A DNA stretch of 55,966 bases. It comes from Spirogloea muscicola. Lineage: Eukaryota; Streptophyta; Zygnematophyceae; Spirogloeales; Spirogloeaceae. Made by a program: the position numbers and the translations under genes. The notes beneath the pieces were generated by a model that worked only from the letters and a program-made list of their open reading frames with translations, made no database searches and was not told where the DNA came from. Shown one piece after another: positions 1 through 10,389 of this stretch. Every line of letters starts with the position of its first letter. Within the stretch, counting starts at the first letter, position 1. The DNA lies in contig WELB01000075.1 in NCBI GenBank assembly GCA_009602725.1, positions 345,464-401,429 of the forward strand. Reading direction: 5' to 3'.

Positions 1-162
1 CGGTCGGGCACGCCCCCCCGCCGCCGCGCCCGGGCCAGCCCGCCGCCCCCCACTACTCCCTCTGACGTCCCGCTCCGGCTTCCCCCATTCCCCTTCCTCC
101 ACTGGGACGACGACGTCCCGCTCCGCCCCGTCGCCGCCAGCGCCCCAGCCCCGGGGGAGGCC

Positions 163-3040
163 ATGGCGGCGCTGGTGGACCAGGCCGACGGGCGGTGGGA
201 GCGGTACGTGAAGAAGGGCGAGGACGCGGCGGCGGCGGCCATGGCGCTGCCCCCGCTCCCGCTCTCCCGCACCTCCTCCTCCGCGCTCGCCGAGCAGCGC
301 CGCGTCGCCGTCGTCGGCACCGGCGCCCTCGGCGCCGCGCTCGGCAACCGCCTCGCCCAGGCCGGCTACGCCGTCACCTTCGGCTCCCGCTCCGGTACGA
401 CGGCGCCGGCCACCCAACTTGCCCCGCCTCCTTCTAGACGACGGCGCGCCTCTCCAACGTCGCTACGCACTCCCCAGTCGCCTCCTTGTGCCAGCTCTGA
501 GTGCTGCTCCGCCGATCCACGCCTGGGAGGCGACACCCGCCGGCCCCTGAGCCGCAGACCTCGCCCGGCGGGGGCTTGAGCCACCCCTTATCCTCCCGTG
601 CCAACCTGGGCTGCCTTCCTCGAGCTGGGCTCCGAGACCGGAGACTGGGTGTTGCCGTCTGTCGGGCTTTGCTCGCTGAGGCTGCCCAGAGACGTCCGTC
701 TTGATGGGTTTCGCCGTGCGCCTGTCGATTGCTCCGCTAGCTCGGCCGACGGTCCGACCGCTACAGCGACCCCTTGTCACCGCACGCCCACTTCTGGGGG
801 TCTTGACAACCCCCTTCGTGCTCACCCAACTGGCTGTGCTCTTGTGGGCTGACCGTTCGACAGCGCGTGGCTGCTGACAGGCAAGACCAAGAATGCGGTG
901 CGAGGCGACTGCTTGGTGGTGTCCGTCAAAACTGCCATCTTCATGGGAGACATTGTCATCCTCGCGCTCCCGCCCAAGAGCATCTCCTCGTTCGTAACCG
1001 GTGGGGCTTCCTGCCTTAGCAAAGTCTCTTGCACGCTCTTACTCCTGTGCTGCGAGCAGAGGAGCTGCTCCTCTGCTATTTGATAGAGCGCTCGCCTACT
1101 CTATTGCCCCCCTGCATCACAGTGGTCTAATTTGTACGACGTCGCTCATGTGTCACCTCTGTCAATGTCTTCTGACGTGTCGTACTGTACTCATCGTGGC
1201 CGACCTTCCTGTCCTCCGAGTGCAGAGGCTGGCCATGCTCTGGAAGGCAAGGTGGTCGTGGACACCAGCAACCCCGGGGTCCAGTCCGAAGATGGCCAGT
1301 CTATGGGAGAGCTCGTGGCTGGCCTCCTTCCTGCGTCGCTCGTCGTCAAGGCCTTCAACACACTCTCTGCTTACCAGGTATCACAGCCCATAGCGATTTT
1401 CATCCAAAGTGTTTGGCCTGCTGAGTAGCTCGGAAGCCCTCCGATACAGATATGTATAGAGGGCCGATCAGTTAGATTTTGACTACACATGGACGCTGTG
1501 CAATGTGTGCTAAGCTCGATGTATCTCCTCAGAGCCTCACTTGTTGAGAGCTTGTACAGGCAGACAGTGTCAGCTGCATGGTAGCTTCATAACTGCCAAG
1601 TGTTCACTCTGGTGTGGGTTGCTTCTTGGAGCAGATCAATGCAGCAAGCACCAGCGCCGGCCCAAAGGTCGTTGAGCTGTGCAGCAACTCCAGCAGAGCA
1701 AAGATGCTGGTCGCCAACATGATCTATGACATGGGCCTGATGCCAGCCGACTTGGGCAGTAAGTACAGTCCGCCTTGCTTGGGTCAGTCTCTAGTGCTGG
1801 CAGTACACAAAAATACGACCGAAACACCTTCAGGCAAATGAGCCTCAACATGTGCGTGAGCGTTAAGCCTTGTCTGATTTGCTAGTGTTCTTACAATGTA
1901 CGTGCTCCCTACTGACACCAGCCTGCGCTTGCTTACGTGTATCTCCCTGCAGGCATAAAGGCAGCAGGCAAGATGGAGAGAAAGCCCTTCATATTCTACA
2001 CAAAGTGGCGCCAAGCCCTTCTTGTCAGCCTCGCCCTCTTCTTGCCATGCTTCGCCTACGTGGTGGTGAGGGACGTTCATTATGGGGAGGGCTGGTCTCA
2101 CATTCCCTTGTCCGGGATATCGGGAGCCGTTGGATGGCTGAGCATCAACCTGATCACTGCCACGTACTCCGCTGGCTTGATAGCCACCGTCCTTCCAAAG
2201 CCCCTCCCTAGGTGGCTCATCAGTTGGCTGGAGATCCGGAAGCAGCTTGGCCTGCTGGCTTTCTTCTTTGCTGCCTGGCATGCTGCCGGCGCCACGCTCA
2301 TCTTGAGGGATGGCTACAAGCACACGGCAGCTCTGTTCGATGGTGGTGAGCTTCTTCTCATGGCCGCTCTTTTCGCAAGGAAAGCCCTCAGTGGTCCTCG
2401 CTAGCCGGCATAGCTTATGCTCTGCTGAACTCGTTGTGCCTTGTTCCAGAGAGCAAGGTGCTTACAAAATTCTCCTGATGACCTGCCTACAGTTGGGCGA
2501 TTGACGGCCTTGGGGGAGAGTTCCCTTCTTGTGGGCCTGCTCGGCCTGGCATGTCTGGCCATTCTGAGCATCACCAGTCTCCCCAGCGTTGTGGCCTCTC
2601 TCTCCTGGCGAGAATGGGACTTTGTGCACAAGAAGCTCGGATGGCTGTCGGTCATCCTTTCCCTTGGCCACGTTGTCATCTTTGCGACGCCACTTGACTG
2701 GCCACACAGTGGAAGATGGCCGAGGTATTGTGCCACGTCCTCTATCTATGGCCTTGTGAGCTGCACAGGCTCTCAGAGGAAGAACTCAAGTTGCCAGCGG
2801 CATTCTCAGTCCCTCCTTGTCTCTGCTCTTGCACCTTGGGCTTAAGGTCGTAATTTGGAGAGTGCTCATCACTGTGGCACTGTCTGCTGCAGGTCCTTGC
2901 CACCTGCGACCATCTTCATATTGGCGCCCATCTCATTATTGGTAGTTTGCAAATTGCTATTCATATTGTCCAAGAACTTTTCTGCCATGCTTAGGAGGAT
3001 GCGGAGGTATCGCACAGTCAGCACTGAAGTGCCGGTCTGA
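163..3040 (+). CDS. STEAP-like metalloreductase (F420/NADPH reductase domain + six-TM haem domain)
   Basis: Seven exons with agreeing phases: 163-394, 881-1000, 1226-1377, 1635-1758, 1953-2345, 2493-2724, 2893-3040 (466 aa). The N-terminal half is an F420-dependent NADP oxidoreductase-type Rossmann fold with the motif VAVVGTGALGAALGNRLAQ and the blocks DTSNPG and VVKAFNTLSAYQ. The C-terminal half is a ferric-reductase-like membrane domain with RKQLGLLAFFFAAWHAAG, ITSLPSVVASLSWREW and LGWLSVILSLGHVVIF; the His residues in WHA and LGHV sit where STEAP proteins bind their single haem. By family, it would pass electrons from NADPH via flavin to haem and reduce Fe(III) or Cu(II) outside the membrane. 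ATG 163 has a strong context, but the frame is open to the window edge, so the protein may start upstream. The F420 + six-TM fusion is best known from animals. High confidence in family, moderate in exact splice sites. Confidence 0.88.
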
Positions 3041-4340
3041 GGTAATTGAAGGGGAGGTTTGACGTGTATTGTAGGGGTTGCGTCAGGGCTTGCGTTGAGC
3101 TCATGTAGAGTACATAAAAGGAGGTCTTTCTTAGCTCCTGACTGTGCAGCAACTCGCTGGCATATCGCGAAGACTGCTGTCAGCCTCAGCCTTGTTGCCT
3201 CACATGAGGCCCTTGGCACAGGTTTAGACCAATAATAAGCTATGCTGAGCAGAACTTGTACATACTCAAGAGGGGCATCGTCATTGTCATCGATGCCCTC
3301 AATTTTGTCCACAGATATACCTCAGCTCACCACAACCATATGCTCCTTTAAGAACCACTTTCTGCAATTTTTGCTCGTTCAGCAAGCAAGAAATGCAGAC
3401 AGAACGCAAGAGCCTATGGCAGCTGTGATCACCCTATAGACTGGCAGAAGAAATGTACTAAACAGTACTGAACAACAGCGCCATCGAATTAATCGAAGGG
3501 AGGGAAGAATATAATAGTCAGAGAGGGTGCCGGAATATTGTGCCAGCCTTGGCGACTGTCAGTGCTGGAAGGTTTGATATCGTTTGGCAGAGAAGCTTAG
3601 TGTTCACCTCCAAATATTATGCTCCATATGAAATGTCCGGCAGTAGTGTAGGTTGCAGTCATGGCAAGAGTTGCAGTGTGCTATGGCTTGCGGGACGGCT
3701 GCTGGCCTTTATTGACTTCATTCATAACGCAGTATGCTTGCATACTGCTACATTTTGATTCTCCGAATTCGAGCTAGTACTTTGTGCTAGCTCCCTTCCA
3801 CTGTCTCATCCCATGTCATTGACTGATGAGAAGTGCTCCGTCTGCTTACTTTATGTTGTTCTCCCTTGCTAAACCTTCTTGGTGACCTTGTCTCGATGAT
3901 GTTGAGGTGCACGTGCAAGTCACTGCTCCTTCGAGTAAAGTCAGCCTTCTATGACTGGTCGTGGCGTAAGCCTCACAAGTATGATTGTCACAAAGAGCTC
4001 CAGCCACAGTGCTCATTGATCTTCCAGTGAGGGAGGGGAGGTGACTTTAAACTACGCACGTAGTGGTGGATGACTAAAAGCGCAGTGTATCCTCTCGACA
4101 TGCTATGAAGCCAGTCATGTGGTGCTGGCACGAGGGAAACACACGGTGAAGCCCCGAGCTGCTGCTCTGCGATCAGTGTTACTCACAGGGGCATGCTTGA
4201 TGCATGACCTGAGCTCTGGGATGGGTTAGACCTGGGGGTTTGGCAAACAGTTACAAAACATGGACGGAATGGCCGAAATCTGCACTACTGGCCGCTAGCA
4301 TGACATTCAAGGTCGAGCAACACGCAATTTCGGCGGAGCG
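3041..4340. other. Intergenic stretch without recognised gene
   Basis: This 1.3 kb follows the metalloreductase stop and presumably begins with its 3' UTR. Frames are short and show no domain. A 147-codon minus-strand frame (3312-2869) overlaps the last metalloreductase exon and has no recognisable motif. No dispersed hairpin module is present here. Confidence 0.5.
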
Positions 4341-4814
4341 GTGCAAGAGGAAGCTGCAGCATCTGAAGTGGGGGCGAGGGCTGGAAAAAGCCAGCCCATA
4401 AGAGGCCAGAAGAGCGCTACAGCACACAGAAACGCAAGTGGCCACAATGTACAAGGCCGGGAAGGGCCGGAATGGCGGAAAAGGAAAAGGAGCAAGAAGC
4501 GACTCCCCGTGATAGATAAGAGGCAGGGGAAGAAAGGGCTCGCCCATCGAGGATAGGGGCTGGAAAAGCCAGCCCCAAAACAGAATGAGCAGAGCACGAG
4601 AAGGGGGCCAGGGGAAGAAGGGCTCGCCCATTGAGGATAGGGGCTGGAAAAGCCAGCCCAAAGAAGAATGGACAAAGTACGAGAAGGGGGCCAGGGGAAG
4701 CGCTGAGATTAACAAGCACAAGCACAAGCACAAGCAGGGGGGGAGAAGCGGAGTGCGTGCTCCCGATCAGGACGGCGGGCGGGAGGCGGGCAAAAGGGAG
4801 GCTGCGCAGGGCTG

Positions 4815-4832
4815 GGGTTTGGGGTTAGGGTT
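4815..4832 (+). repeat. Degenerate telomere-type repeat
   Basis: A short run of GGTTTGGGGTTAGGGTTC resembles the plant-type telomere unit TTTAGGG with substitutions. Two similar patches occur at 7754-7804 and 8853-8882. These are interstitial scars, not a chromosome end. Confidence 0.5.
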
Positions 4833-5284
4833 CAGGATGCCCGCCCGGCCCGGCCCGGCGGCCCGGGACACGTGCCTCCGCCGGCCGCTGCGTGCAGGCC
4901 GCCACGCGCCGACTGCCCCGCACAGGGCGCCGCTCTGTCGGGGGGTGCTTGCGCACGTGGTCCCCCCGTGGCCGGGAGGGGCGACGTCACCAGGCGGCCC
5001 CAGCAGAGCGCTGTCGCGACGCTCCTGGGGCCAGCCTGGGTGGCCGCCGCTGCCTTTGCGGCCAGAGGGGGAGGGACGGCCGGCGTGCGGGGCCGGGCGT
5101 GAAGGGACCCGCCCGCCGCGCACAGCTTGGGCAGTGGGCGCGCTTTTCAGCTCGCCCGCCACGCCATCGCCCGCCGCTTCCATGGGGGAGCGAGATGAAG
5201 AAGTGGCACTCCCCATGGGGGCAAGGGCTGCAAGAAGCCAGCCCAACAAAGAATTGACAAAAGGTTCGAAGGGGCCGGTGGGGA

Positions 5285-5715
5285 GCCGGTGGACTTCCCT
5301 GCAGCTGGGTCGCTAGCGCAAGTCTACCGCATGCGCCTGGCCATCTCGCTGCAGCGGTCTATGGCCCGCGCGCTACACCTTCGTGCCGGCCGCGCACTCG
5401 CTGCTGCCTCTGGCTCTGGCCAGGGGACCCCCTTCCAGGCGCCTAGCCTCTCTGATCTGCGGCTGCTTAGCAGGGGTTACTGAGTGATTCGTAGCAGCTA
5501 TGCTTCGTTTTGTGCTTGCTTTCCTTACGCTTCCCCTGTCGGAAGCCTTCCAGGAACCCTGTCTCTTCTTCCAGGAACCCTGTCTTCTCTGACCTCAGGC
5601 TGCTTAGCAGGGGTTATTGAGCTTGTTGGCCCCTTCAAAACTTTGTCAATGCTTTTTGGGCTGGCTTTTCGCAGCCCTTGCCCCCATTGGGAGTGCCACT
5701 TCTTCTTTTCTGGTA
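5285..5715 (+). mobile_element. 5'-truncated LINE fragment, family A (3' end)
   Basis: Encodes only the last about 60 residues of the LINE protein (QVYRMRLAISLQRSMA ... SDLRLLSRGY, stop at 5481-5483), then a 3' UTR ending in the hairpin module (5630-5715). It matches the 3' end of the longer copy at 8973-9790 almost residue for residue. A second, partial copy of the LLSRGY-coding end is repeated at 5590-5625, so the tail is internally duplicated. Confidence 0.75.
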
Positions 5716-5759
5716 CGCCATCCGGCCCTTTCAGCTGAGCTTCCATCTGCGATCGTCTC

Positions 5760-5920
5760 GTGCCTTCCAGACCTTGTCCATTCCCTTTTTGGGCTGGCCT
5801 CTGTCAGCCACTGCTGTCAACGTGGAAAAGCTGTTTCTGGAAGAGAAGTGGCTCTCCCAAAGGGGGCAAGGACTGTGAAAAGCCAGCCCGAGAAGGAACG
5901 ACAAGGTCTGAAGTTGCCAA
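5760..5920. repeat. Tail-to-tail inverted pair of hairpin modules
   Basis: A plus-orientation module (CCTTGTCCATTC ... GGGCTGGCCTCTGTCAGCC) at 5760-5830 is followed by a minus-orientation module at 5848-5920, so the two arms are imperfect inverted repeats around a short centre. The same layout recurs at 21236-21470, 22385-22600 and 32720-32915. Confidence 0.65.
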
Positions 5921-6054
5921 AAGCGCTCTCAGAACTTAGTAACCACGAGTGAGGAGCCGCAAATCCGGAAGACAAGCACTGAAAGAAAAATTCAAATTTC
6001 CCGAGTTGACAGCAGTGGCTATGAGAGGCCAGCCCGAAGGAATGGACGGAAAGC

Positions 6055-6180
6055 AATCCCCCTAACGAGATCCAGAGGCTGCAGCGAGAGCACGGCCAGC
6101 ACGCAGGTGCAAGGCGTGGCCCATGGACCGCTGGAGGGAGATGAAGAGGCGCATGCGATAGACCAGAGCTAGTGAGCCAG
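6055..6180 (-). mobile_element. LINE family A fragment, antisense
   Basis: The minus strand reads LALVYRMRLFISLQRSMG then HALHLRAGRALAAASGSR, matching the C-terminal region of the family A LINE protein. It is truncated at both ends and non-coding today. Confidence 0.65.
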
Positions 6181-6983
6181 CGGCATTGCAGTCAGCCTGC
6201 TCACCTCGCCTGCGGGAGCGCAGCACGCCGCGCAAGAGGGGCCAACAGGTCGAGCCACTGGGACCCGAAAGCCACGGAAGCCGTGCATTCAATCAACATC
6301 GTCAGCTCTTCTACTCTAAAGAAGAAAGAGCTTTCTACTCTCGTTATCACAGAACAGCTGCCAGACTGGGACGAGCAGATAGACGGTATTCAGAAGAAAG
6401 AAAGACTCTTCCAGACAGAGAGAGCGGTGGCTGTGATTGGCCAGCCCAGGAAAAATCATGCACAGTCCGAAGGCGCTCCTCAGAGGGCAAGGCGGCCGAA
6501 TATGTACGACCTCAACCTTCCGAAGTGAACAAGGAGAGAGGAGCACATCAGCAAGGCAAAAGTAGATGATAAAGCTATGATTAAGAAGAGCATGAATGGC
6601 TGGCATCCAGAAGCAACCATAGAAGCTTCCTCTGCTCTGAGCCCTCATCTTTGGTGCTCTGCATAATCTTGCCTCCTCACATTGTCACACCCAAAGTGTA
6701 AGCCTAACAGCACAATCAGTTAGCAACCCCAGAAAGTCGAACCCCCTTTGGTCTGTCCTTTCTTTAGAGTCAGCTGGAAAGCTTTGTGAATGCTCTGGCA
6801 ATTCATATGACTTCTTTCGCTGAGCTCATGCTGTGCCTGTGGATGCTACAGGAGCGGCGTTTGTCGTGGCAAGTACAACAACAGAACAGACTGCATAGCC
6901 ACTTCGTATTTAGTCCAACCGATCCATCAAACTACGTGAATTACTATGTTCCATCTCCAACTATCCTCCACCCTTTCCCCCAG

Positions 6984-8553
6984 GGAGATGCTTGCAACAT
7001 CTACACATGTGACGGCGATTTTAGGTGAATTGAAGCTGGACACTGCCTTCTGAGGTGCATAGTCTGGTGCACTTATTTGGCATGTTGACATTGCTCTCTG
7101 GCCCTGACTGCTAGAAGAGCTTCGTGATGTTGTCCAGTAACACTCAAGTCTTCTGTTAGACTTACGGTCACCTTGCAATGTGTTTGGCACAGCCAAAGCG
7201 CAACCGGCTACTGCAGGAATCACTTTGCTCCAAACACAACGGCATGCTTGAACACCGACAAGTGCACCAATGTGTACTATTGCAAGTAAGGGCAAACCTA
7301 TGCTTTGACATCTCAAGCATCACAGCATGATGACATCAGAGCGCACCTCATTTGTTGCCTAGCAGCTTAGCAGTCAACTCGAAGTCGTGGCTAAAGCTGA
7401 GTCCAAAAGGACCTGCTGGTCGCATGCTTGGTGCATTTGATGTACTTCAGAAACACAGGCTCATGCTAGACTATTTTAACAGGGCTATATGCATGTGGGC
7501 TTGCGTAAGCAATCTTGCGTTCTGACTGCCCGTTGGCTGATTGACTCCTCTGGGACTTGTGACGACGGCTCCTTGGGAGCAGTGGTACAGGAACTTGCGA
7601 CATGAGCCAATCCTACAACGCCACGGACGGCACGAAGTGTGGCTTACTGACAGGGACCCCCTGCTTCGACCAGGAGTGCAGGTCTTGTATTCCTCGCTGG
7701 CCACTGAGATGCTTTGTCTCCGTGTCTTGAGCATCTTGCATGCCTTTCCAAACCCCTAAACCCTAGACCCTAACTATTAACCTAACTCCTAAACCCTGAA
7801 CCCATGACACTGGTCGGTTCTCCTAGCCGGGAGATACCGAGCATCTCATGGGATCGGCTTTGTTGCGCAGGGGTGGCAAGTGTGAAACCGTGAGGATTCA
7901 TCACGATGGCACTTTCTGCGATGTCAACACAGCCAACGCAACAGCCATCGATCCCCGCTGCCAGATCAACGCATGCAGGTGACCATGCTCCACAACGAGC
8001 AACACACCTCGTGTTCATGTGTTATCGCTGTGACTTTGACACTTGTGAGCTCAAGCAGCTCATCATTCACCGAGCACACAAACTTACTTGGTATGTAGTT
8101 GCGACCATGATCTTCTGGACCATGATGTACCAAAAACACCCAGTGCATCGCTAAGATGATGTGTTTTCAGCTATTTCTTGGGCGTGCGACTGACTGATCT
8201 GACCCATCCACTTCTGCAGCAATGGGCAATGCACAACGGTGGTGAGCAAGAAGCCGGTCGGCAGTGTGTGCCACCCCAGCTTCCTCGATGTTGACCACTA
8301 CTTTGACTTCTATGACACTGGAGGATCATGCATCAGCAATGAATGCTGCGCGCAGTGCGACGCTGCAGGTAGATGTGACGATAACATCAGAGACGGCATG
8401 AGCTGTACCAAGTGCACAGAGGGATACTGCAGTGAAGGGCCCGGTGGTTGCGAGCCCGACGGATGTGAATGCTCAGTAACAATTGCGTACACCTTGGATA
8501 CTGAGGCTCCTACGACCTGCTACTTGCATGTACTATGGAGTCTGAGGCGCTAA
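6984..8553 (+). CDS. Cysteine-rich, probably extracellular repeat protein (partial)
   Basis: Four exons join in one frame through phase-2 introns: 6984-7024, 7583-7681, 7871-7978 and 8220-8553 (stop). The product is cysteine-dense, with repeating words such as DGTKCG, TPCFDQEC, GGKCET, DGTFCD, NACSNGQC, CCAQC and GCEPDGCEC. That spacing resembles disulfide-knotted extracellular modules (ADAM/disintegrin-like cysteine-rich regions), but I cannot assign a family. No start codon or signal peptide was found, so the N-terminus is missing or in upstream exons. A possible further exon with a similar cysteine pattern lies near 6820-6930, but its phase does not fit. The last about 25 codons lack cysteines, so the true final exon may end near 8477. 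It could be a decayed gene. Confidence 0.55.
7754..7804 (+). repeat. Interstitial telomere-type repeat (CCCTAAA)
   Basis: Several near-tandem units (CCCTAAACCCTAGACCCTAA and variants) match the complement of plant-type TTTAGGG. The patch lies in an intron of the cysteine-rich gene model. It may mark an old break repaired with telomeric DNA. Confidence 0.7.
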
Positions 8554-8723
8554 CGACCTGCTCCAGCTCTGTAAGAAGGTAGAGGAAGCAGTAGAAACAT
8601 TAAGATAGACCTCTTGCTGTACTGTTGTTACACTAACCTCCAGGTCGAAGGTTGATGCTCGGAACCAGAAGAGACAATTATGCCTGCAACTTGTCCCTTC
8701 AAAGACGCTTTCTAGAAAACTCT

Positions 8724-8979
8724 TGTAAAAGCCGGCATTTATCCACAAGTTGAGGAACCTTATCTTAAGGGACATGCAGAGGGTTGATCTTGGCCACATC
8801 GGAAGTGGTCAATATATGATCAAGCCATTCAATATGGATTAAGATTAACAAACAATGGTTTGGGGTTGGGGTTGAGGGTTTGTAAAAGCCGACTTTTATC
8901 CACAAGTTGAGGAAGCTTATCTTAAGGGACATGCAGAGGGTTGATCTTGGCCATATCGGAAGTGCTCGATAAATGATCA
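8724..8979 (+). repeat. Direct repeat pair (about 99 bp) flanking a G-rich telomere-like patch
   Basis: Positions 8724-8823 and 8881-8979 are near-identical direct copies (key words CCACAAGTTGAGGAA, CTTAAGGGACATGCAGAGGG). Between them is a GGTTTGGGGTTGGGGTTGAGGG patch at 8853-8882. The second copy ends exactly where the long LINE frame opens, so the repeat may be the LINE's upstream sequence or a duplicated target. Confidence 0.75.
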
Positions 8980-9790
8980 GTGCGAATGTGGCGAGCGAGG
9001 GGCCGACCCTGGAGCTGGCCGCTCAAGTTCCACGCTGCGCCCACGGCGGCGAGCGGACAGCGGCCCACGACCGCCTCCGCGATGCGATGCATGGTATCCT
9101 GGTGGAGGATGGCTTCTCGGTGGCAGCGAAGACCTCCGCCGTCACGCCGCTCCAGGAAAGGGCCGACGGTCTCCACGCTCGTCGCGTAGACCTGGTGGTC
9201 AGCCGGCGGGTACGTCTTATCCTGGACGTGGTGACTACCGACGCGTTCGACCGCTCCCATCCAGTCCAATGCGCCACCAAGGCTGGGTATGCTGTCGCCT
9301 GCGCCGCCTGGGCTAAGGAGCTCAAGTACGCCAACCATCCGCGGGAAGACGACTTCTTCCCGTTGACTATTGACACCCATGGAGCGCTGGGCGCTTGTTG
9401 GCTCGAGCTGCTCAACCAGCTCGCCCGCCACGCCATCGTCCGCCGCTTCCATGGAGAGCGGGTGGACTCTCCTGCAGCCGGATCGCTGGGGCAAGTGTAC
9501 CGTATGCGCCTGGCCGTCTCGCTGCAGCGGTCCATGGCCCGCGCGCTGCACCTGCGTGCTGGCAGAGCCCTCGCTGCTGCCTCTGGCTCTGGTCAGGGGA
9601 CCCACTTCCAGGAGCCTAGCTTCTCTGACCTGCGGCTGCTTAGCAGGGGGTACTGAGTGATTCGTAGCTGCTTTGTTTCTCTGTGTGCTTGTCTTTCTTA
9701 GCGCTTTCCCTGGCCCCCTTCTCGTCCTTTGTTCATTCTCTTTTGGGCTGGCTAGTCCAGCTCCTATCCTTAATGGGCGAGCCCTTTCTT
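8973..9790 (+). mobile_element. Longest LINE (non-LTR retrotransposon) 3' fragment, family A
   Basis: An open frame at 8973-9656 encodes about 227 residues of what appears to be the C-terminus of a non-LTR retrotransposon protein. Visible blocks are QERADGLHARRVDLVV, LILDVVTTDAFDRSHP, a Lys in ATKAGYAVAC, and FFPLTIDTHGALGA. The D ... D-x-V ... K spacing looks like a PD-(D/E)XK nuclease-type fold, as at the C-terminus of some algal and oomycete LINE ORFs. It ends in SFSDLRLLSRGY. No reverse transcriptase motif is present, so the copy is 5'-truncated. The 3' UTR runs through TGATTCGTAGCTGCTTTG to a hairpin module at 9726-9790. The nuclease label is inferred from motif shape only. Confidence 0.65.
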
Positions 9791-10128
9791 CTGCCCAACC
9801 GTTGGCACGCCGTTCGGCCTTCAACAATCTTCCGCTGCTAACGGTAGCCCGCCATGGCTACCTGAATGCATACTGGACTTCAGGTGGGGCCCGCAGGATG
9901 CTGACCTGGCTTGCCACGAGCGCGGACATGTCCACCTTGCTTTGAGGTCACCTGATGTGACCGCAGCGGGGGCCTCCACCGCTGGGCCCGCATGTGCCAG
10001 GCCCAGGCTTACCCGTAATCATCGTAGTTGGGCTTGCTGAACAGAATGGTCAACGGCAGCCTTGGAGGGCTAGCGTCAGCAGCGGAACACTGTTGAAGGC
10101 CGAACGGCGTGCCAGCGGCTGGGCAGAG
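9787..10128. repeat. Inverted repeat with about 63 bp arms
   Basis: The arm at 9787-9850 (key word GGCACGCCGTTCGGCCTTCAA) returns as its reverse complement at 10064-10128, about 215 bp apart. It abuts the tail of the long LINE fragment and could be a second foldback insertion. Confidence 0.6.
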
Positions 10129-10249
10129 CCCAGTGAGAGGTGATGGGGGATGGAGCGTTGAGCGGGCAGCGAGGCAGGGCTTGGGCCAGTAAGTTGAAAG
10201 TGACTTCGCAGCGGGATTGGGCAAGTGCCTCTCCTTGTGTGAGTGTTCG

Positions 10250-10385
10250 GGCCCCTGCCCTCGTCTAGTGCTTTGCAGTGTAGTCCTTTTTCGGCACTTC
10301 TATCGTTGGCTTCGGACATTGTCCAAAAAGATTGGACATTGTCTATCTTTTTGGGCTGCCCCTCTTCTCTATGGGCGAGCTCTTT
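10250..10385 (+). repeat. Dispersed repeat, second copy at 31868-31980
   Basis: Shares the words TTTTTCGGCAC, TTGGCTT, ATTGTCC and TCTTCTCTATGGGCGAGC in the same order with 31868-31980. It appears to be a variant of the hairpin-module family with a longer 5' part. This copy carries a short local duplication of the GGACATTGTC word. Confidence 0.6.
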
Positions 10386-10389
10386 CTCC

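Larger units (their letters stand above)
4340..6640. repeat. Repeat block 1: hairpin modules, LINE tails, tandem copy pair
   Basis: Contains several copies of the dispersed module whose core is GGGCTGG...CAGCC, on both strands. Minus-orientation copies lie near 4370-4405, 5190-5275, 6012-6060 and 6395-6470; plus-orientation copies near 5630-5715 and 5760-5830. Positions 4520-4690 hold two head-to-tail copies of an about 86 bp unit (key words GGCTCGCCCAT and GGGGCTGGAAAAGCCAGCCC). A GC-rich stretch at 4740-5170 has no convincing gene. Confidence 0.75.

Noticed and set aside
2869-3312. 147-codon minus-strand frame overlapping the end of the metalloreductase gene
   Set aside because: Half of it is antisense to a well-supported exon; the rest has no motif, no splice partner and no orthologue-like pattern.
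4585-5316. 243-codon Arg/Gly/Pro-rich plus-strand frame
   Set aside because: Runs through tandem module copies and a GC-rich island with no motif; likely open by composition.
8922-9827. 301-codon minus-strand frame opposite the LINE fragment
   Set aside because: The plus strand carries recognisable LINE C-terminal motifs repeated elsewhere in the window; the minus frame is its antisense shadow.
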